Below, piece after piece: positions 6,784 to 8,828 of a stretch of 8,828 nt of DNA; position 1 is the first letter of the stretch; each line of letters starts with the position of its first letter. The position numbers were made by a program, and so were the translations under genes. The notes below the pieces were generated by a model that was not told where the DNA came from, searched no databases, and worked only from the letters and a program-made list of their open reading frames with translations. Source of the stretch: Pseudaquidulcibacter sp964557085 (GTDB lineage Bacteria; Pseudomonadota; Alphaproteobacteria; Caulobacterales; Aquidulcibacteraceae); assembly GCA_964557085.1 (NCBI GenBank), contig CAZKYS010000096.1:1-8828 (forward strand), given 5' to 3'.

Positions 6784-7437
6784 TTAAATACGCGCAAATG
6801 GTTTAAGCAAATGCCCCAAAATTGTTTGTGGTCTGATCGGGCCGTCTTGATATACCAAACATAGGCAATCTTCATCGGCAAGCATTATTGGCGCATGGCT
6901 TATATTATCATCACAAACCACGAAATCGCCCGCGTTATATGAATTTTCGCCATCCTTAAAACCACCATGTAGCACAAGCGTCATCTCACGCTTTGTGTGT
7001 GTATGGGGTAAAATATCTTGCCCACCTTTTATCCATAAAAGATAAGTTTGGCTTTTATCTTTGCGCTCCTCAATTGGAGCAATCCAAACATTGGGGCCAA
7101 GAAAATGGCGCTTTTTAATCTCAATACCAGATAAGGTTGATGGCAAATCAAAACCAAAGGCTTCGGTTTTTGATATTTTTGGTTTGGTGGTTTCGCTTTC
7201 TTTCAATTCAATGCGCGCCAATGCCAAATCAAGCGCATCATCATTCATGGCAATTCCATCAATTTCGTCTAATAGAGTGCCGCCTGCCGCCTCAAAAACC
7301 GCAAGGGTTTTGGCGCATTCTGCGCATAAAGCAATATGGGTGCGAACAACAAGGTTTTCGCCAAATTCTAATTTGTGGCAAACAAAATCCCAAATTATTT
7401 CATCATCTAAATGATGGGTTATTGCTTGGGGGTTCAT
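6784..7437 (-). CDS. chrR: ChrR-type zinc-dependent cupin anti-sigma factor
   Basis: This 217-residue anti-sigma factor should hold the partner sigma factor inactive until singlet oxygen or a related signal releases it. The N-terminal anti-sigma domain (about 1-80) carries the zinc motif HxxxCxxC (His34, Cys38, Cys41) plus His8/His9. In Rhodobacter sphaeroides ChrR the matching ligands are His6, His31, Cys35 and Cys38. The C-terminal cupin (about 105-205) has HTHxxxE (His145, His147, Glu151) and His181, matching the second zinc site (141, 143, 147, 177) with a constant shift of four. The ATG overlaps the rpoE stop codon by one base (TAATG), and TGGAG lies 7 nt upstream within rpoE. This arrangement fits balanced, coupled synthesis of the pair. 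All known zinc ligands are present, so the protein is expected to be functional. Confidence 0.95.
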   Translation of the reverse strand: MNPQAITHHLDDEIIWDFVCHKLEFGENLVVRTHIALCAECAKTLAVFEAAGGTLLDEIDGIAMNDDALDLALARIELKESETTKPKISKTEAFGFDLPSTLSGIEIKKRHFLGPNVWIAPIEERKDKSQTYLLWIKGGQDILPHTHTKREMTLVLHGGFKDGENSYNAGDFVVCDDNISHAPIMLADEDCLCLVYQDGPIRPQTILGHLLKPFARI

Positions 7438-8060
7438 TATAATTCTCCAAAAATTGATTTAATCGATTTCAAGCGCCCAAGTGCCAATCTTAATCGCGAC
7501 TTTACGGTTCCAACAGGAATTGAAAGTGATTGGGCAATTTGCGAATGCGATAAATCTTCGTAAAATGATAATTTTAAAACTTGTAATTGTTCAGCCGGAA
7601 GCTGTTTTATAACTTCTTTGACCTGACTTGCCGATTGTTCGGAAATCATTTTTTCGGAAGTGTCGGCTTCATAGGTTTCGATTTGAATTTCATTATTAAA
7701 TCTATCATGGCGCTTTTGTTTTCTTATTGCATCAATTTGTAAATTACGCGCGATAGTGAAAATCCATGTGCTTGCTTTGGCTTTTTTTGGGTCAAATAAT
7801 TGTGCTTTGCGCCAGACTTTTAACATTGTATCTTGGGCAATGTCTTCGGCTTCATTGGCTTTTACCCCCTGCCCTATCATGAAGGATTTAACTTTTGGGG
7901 CAAAAAGGGAAAAAAGTAATTTATAAGATTCACGGCAATTATTTTGCGCAATATTCAGAATTAATTGCTCAGGGCTTTCGTGGGATTTCAAATTATCACG
8001 CGATTCATAATCTTCGCTTTTCATGTTTACCACATTTGCATAAATCATCGCGTTATCCAT
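7437..8060 (-). CDS. rpoE: RpoE-type ECF sigma factor, partner of ChrR
   Basis: This alternative RNA polymerase sigma factor has 207 residues from the ATG at 8060. Region 2 runs from about YKLLFSLFAPKVKSFM (46-61) through AEDIAQDTMLKVWRKAQLFD (71-90) to STWIFTIARNLQIDAIRK (97-114), which includes the -10 recognition helix. Region 4 is LPAEQLQVLKLSFYEDLSHSQIAQSLSIPVGTVKSRLRLALGRLK near the C-terminus. The start is uncertain: in-frame ATGs at 8060, 8048 and 8024 all lack strong ribosome binding sites, and a TTG at 8075 is also open. The 8024 start (195 residues) would be closest to the usual family length. Assignment to the ChrR-controlled group rests on the overlapping chrR gene. A candidate promoter of its own type at 8079-8108 suggests autoregulation. 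Confidence 0.94.
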   Translation of the reverse strand: MDNAMIYANVVNMKSEDYESRDNLKSHESPEQLILNIAQNNCRESYKLLFSLFAPKVKSFMIGQGVKANEAEDIAQDTMLKVWRKAQLFDPKKAKASTWIFTIARNLQIDAIRKQKRHDRFNNEIQIETYEADTSEKMISEQSASQVKEVIKQLPAEQLQVLKLSFYEDLSHSQIAQSLSIPVGTVKSRLRLALGRLKSIKSIFGEL

Positions 8061-8078
8061 AATTAGTTTTTTCAAAAG

Positions 8079-8108
8079 CTATTACGTAAACGCCAAAGTT
8101 TTGGATTA
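8079..8108 (-). promoter_or_regulatory. Candidate autoregulated sigma-E promoter of the rpoE-chrR operon
   Basis: On the minus strand TAATCC (8103-8108) is followed by 16 bases and CGTAATAG (8079-8086). Read as TAATCC-N18-TAAT, it differs from the TGATCC-N18-TAAG pattern known for Rhodobacter sphaeroides sigma-E by one base in each hexamer core. Transcription would start near 8073, only about 13 nt before ATG 8060, which leaves room for the downstream starts at 8048 or 8024. Confidence 0.55.
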
Positions 8109-8130
8109 CATTTGAACTAAGATTTTTCAG

Positions 8131-8158
8131 TGAACTTATTTCAAATTTCAATCGTAAA
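8131..8158 (+). promoter_or_regulatory. Candidate sigma-E promoter of the flavoprotein gene
   Basis: TGAACT (8131-8136), 16 bases, CGTAAA (8153-8158). Spacing and core match the sites before rpoE and the methyltransferase gene. It lies 22 nt before ATG 8181, giving a short leader that still includes the ribosome binding site. A second TGAACT at 8113-8118 lacks CGTA at the right distance. Confidence 0.45.
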
Positions 8159-8180
8159 ACCCAATATAAAGAGGTTTTCG

Positions 8181-8828
8181 ATGATTGATAGTGTACAAAG
8201 CTTTAATTCCCAAAATAAAATTCAAAAACGCAAAAAGGTTGCAATCATCGGAAGTGGTATAGCAGGGCTTTCAAGTGCATGGTTTTTAAACAATGTTTGC
8301 GATGTTACAATTTTTGAATCAGAAGCCCAAATAGGCGGGCATTCGCATAGTGTTAATGTTGGAAGCGCCCAAAATCCTTTATGGGTTGATATGGGGTTTA
8401 TTGTTTTTAATATTCCATGTTATCCCAATTTGGTTGCACTATTTGATAAAATTGGCGCACCTCACCAATTAAGCGATATGTCTTTTGGGGTTTCGGCGCG
8501 AAATGGCGAATTTGAATATTCAAGCCTTGGGCTAAAAGGGCTTTTTTCCCAAATAAGCAATATTTTTAGGCCGCGAATGTATCAAATGATTTTTGATATT
8601 CTAAGATTTAACAAAAATGCCCCCCAAGATATTGAGGCGCGCAACAATCCAAACCTGTGCCTTGGGCAATATTTATTAGACAATAAATATTCAAATGTTT
8701 TTATTAATGATCATTTATTACCCCAAGCGGCAGCAATTTGGTCCTGCAGCTCTGATGAGATTATGAATTATCCTTTTGGTGCATTCATTGGCTTTTTCGA
8801 AAATCATGGGCTTTTACAGATTAAAGAC
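8181..8828 (+). CDS. FAD-dependent amine-oxidase-like oxidoreductase, N-terminal 216 residues
   Basis: The frame is open from ATG 8181 to the window edge, so about half of a typical 420-450-residue protein is present. The ATG is preceded by AAAGAGG with a 6-nt spacer. A basic N-terminal tail leads into the Rossmann motif GSGIAGLSSAW (24-34), then TIFESEAQIGGHSHSV, the family block VDMGFIVFN followed by YPNLVALFDKIG, SDMSFGVS, FRPRMYQMIFDILRFN and LLPQAAAIWS. These mark the flavin amine-oxidase-like group often found with cyclopropane-synthase-like methyltransferases. A relative in the Rhodobacter sphaeroides sigma-E regulon is implicated in desaturating methylated fatty acids during furan fatty acid synthesis. 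That role is an inference here. Head-to-head position with rpoE and the shared promoter motif support sigma-E control. Confidence 0.9.
   Translation, partial: MIDSVQSFNSQNKIQKRKKVAIIGSGIAGLSSAWFLNNVCDVTIFESEAQIGGHSHSVNVGSAQNPLWVDMGFIVFNIPCYPNLVALFDKIGAPHQLSDMSFGVSARNGEFEYSSLGLKGLFSQISNIFRPRMYQMIFDILRFNKNAPQDIEARNNPNLCLGQYLLDNKYSNVFINDHLLPQAAAIWSCSSDEIMNYPFGAFIGFFENHGLLQIKD

Noticed and set aside
7061..7442. Two plus-strand open frames opposite chrR
   Set aside because: They overlap the well-supported chrR on the opposite strand and have no domain features.

Overview
The window reads as an AT-rich alphaproteobacterium. Its TonB-dependent receptor looks like the Caulobacter/Xanthomonas-type (TonB-Xanth-Caul) family, it sits beside a flavin-dependent tryptophan-halogenase-like gene and a LacI-type regulator, and the right half carries an ECF sigma factor with a ChrR-type zinc/cupin anti-sigma factor. 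A low-GC relative of Caulobacterales/Maricaulales or sphingomonads is my best guess. The lineage is inferred from gene content only.

Left half (1-5047), an outer-membrane uptake locus: a 5'-end fragment of a halogenase-like flavoprotein (1-426, minus), a rho-independent terminator/attenuator (465-508), a 1039-residue TonB-dependent receptor (573-3692, minus), a 326-bp divergent regulatory region (3693-4018) and a LacI-family regulator (4019-5047, plus). The divergent region holds a near-perfect LacI-type palindrome centred on CG, an inverted repeat at the predicted receptor promoter and an extended -10 element. The simplest reading is a substrate-inducible (probably glycan or glycoside) uptake module controlled by the divergent repressor. 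The substrate cannot be read from the sequence.

Right half (5048-8828), a stress/lipid-modification locus: a methyltransferase of the cyclopropane-fatty-acid-synthase family broken by a +1 frameshift in a six-T run (5138-6347, plus), a compact bidirectional terminator (6349-6375), then on the minus strand a translationally coupled operon of rpoE-type ECF sigma factor (7437-8060), chrR-type anti-sigma factor (6784-7437) and a four-helix DUF2177-like membrane protein (6369-6782). Divergent from rpoE begins a flavin amine-oxidase-like protein (8181 to the window edge).

These genes match the sigma-E/ChrR singlet-oxygen response of Rhodobacter sphaeroides, whose regulon includes cyclopropane-synthase-like methyltransferases and a flavin oxidoreductase, some of them implicated in furan fatty acid synthesis. 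The most useful new observation is that all three transcription units of this half (rpoE operon, flavoprotein, methyltransferase) carry a similar upstream motif: a -35-like hexamer (TAATCC, TGAACT, AAATCC), exactly 16 bases, then CGTA. This suggests one sigma factor drives all three. No RNA genes, CRISPR arrays or insertion sequences were seen.
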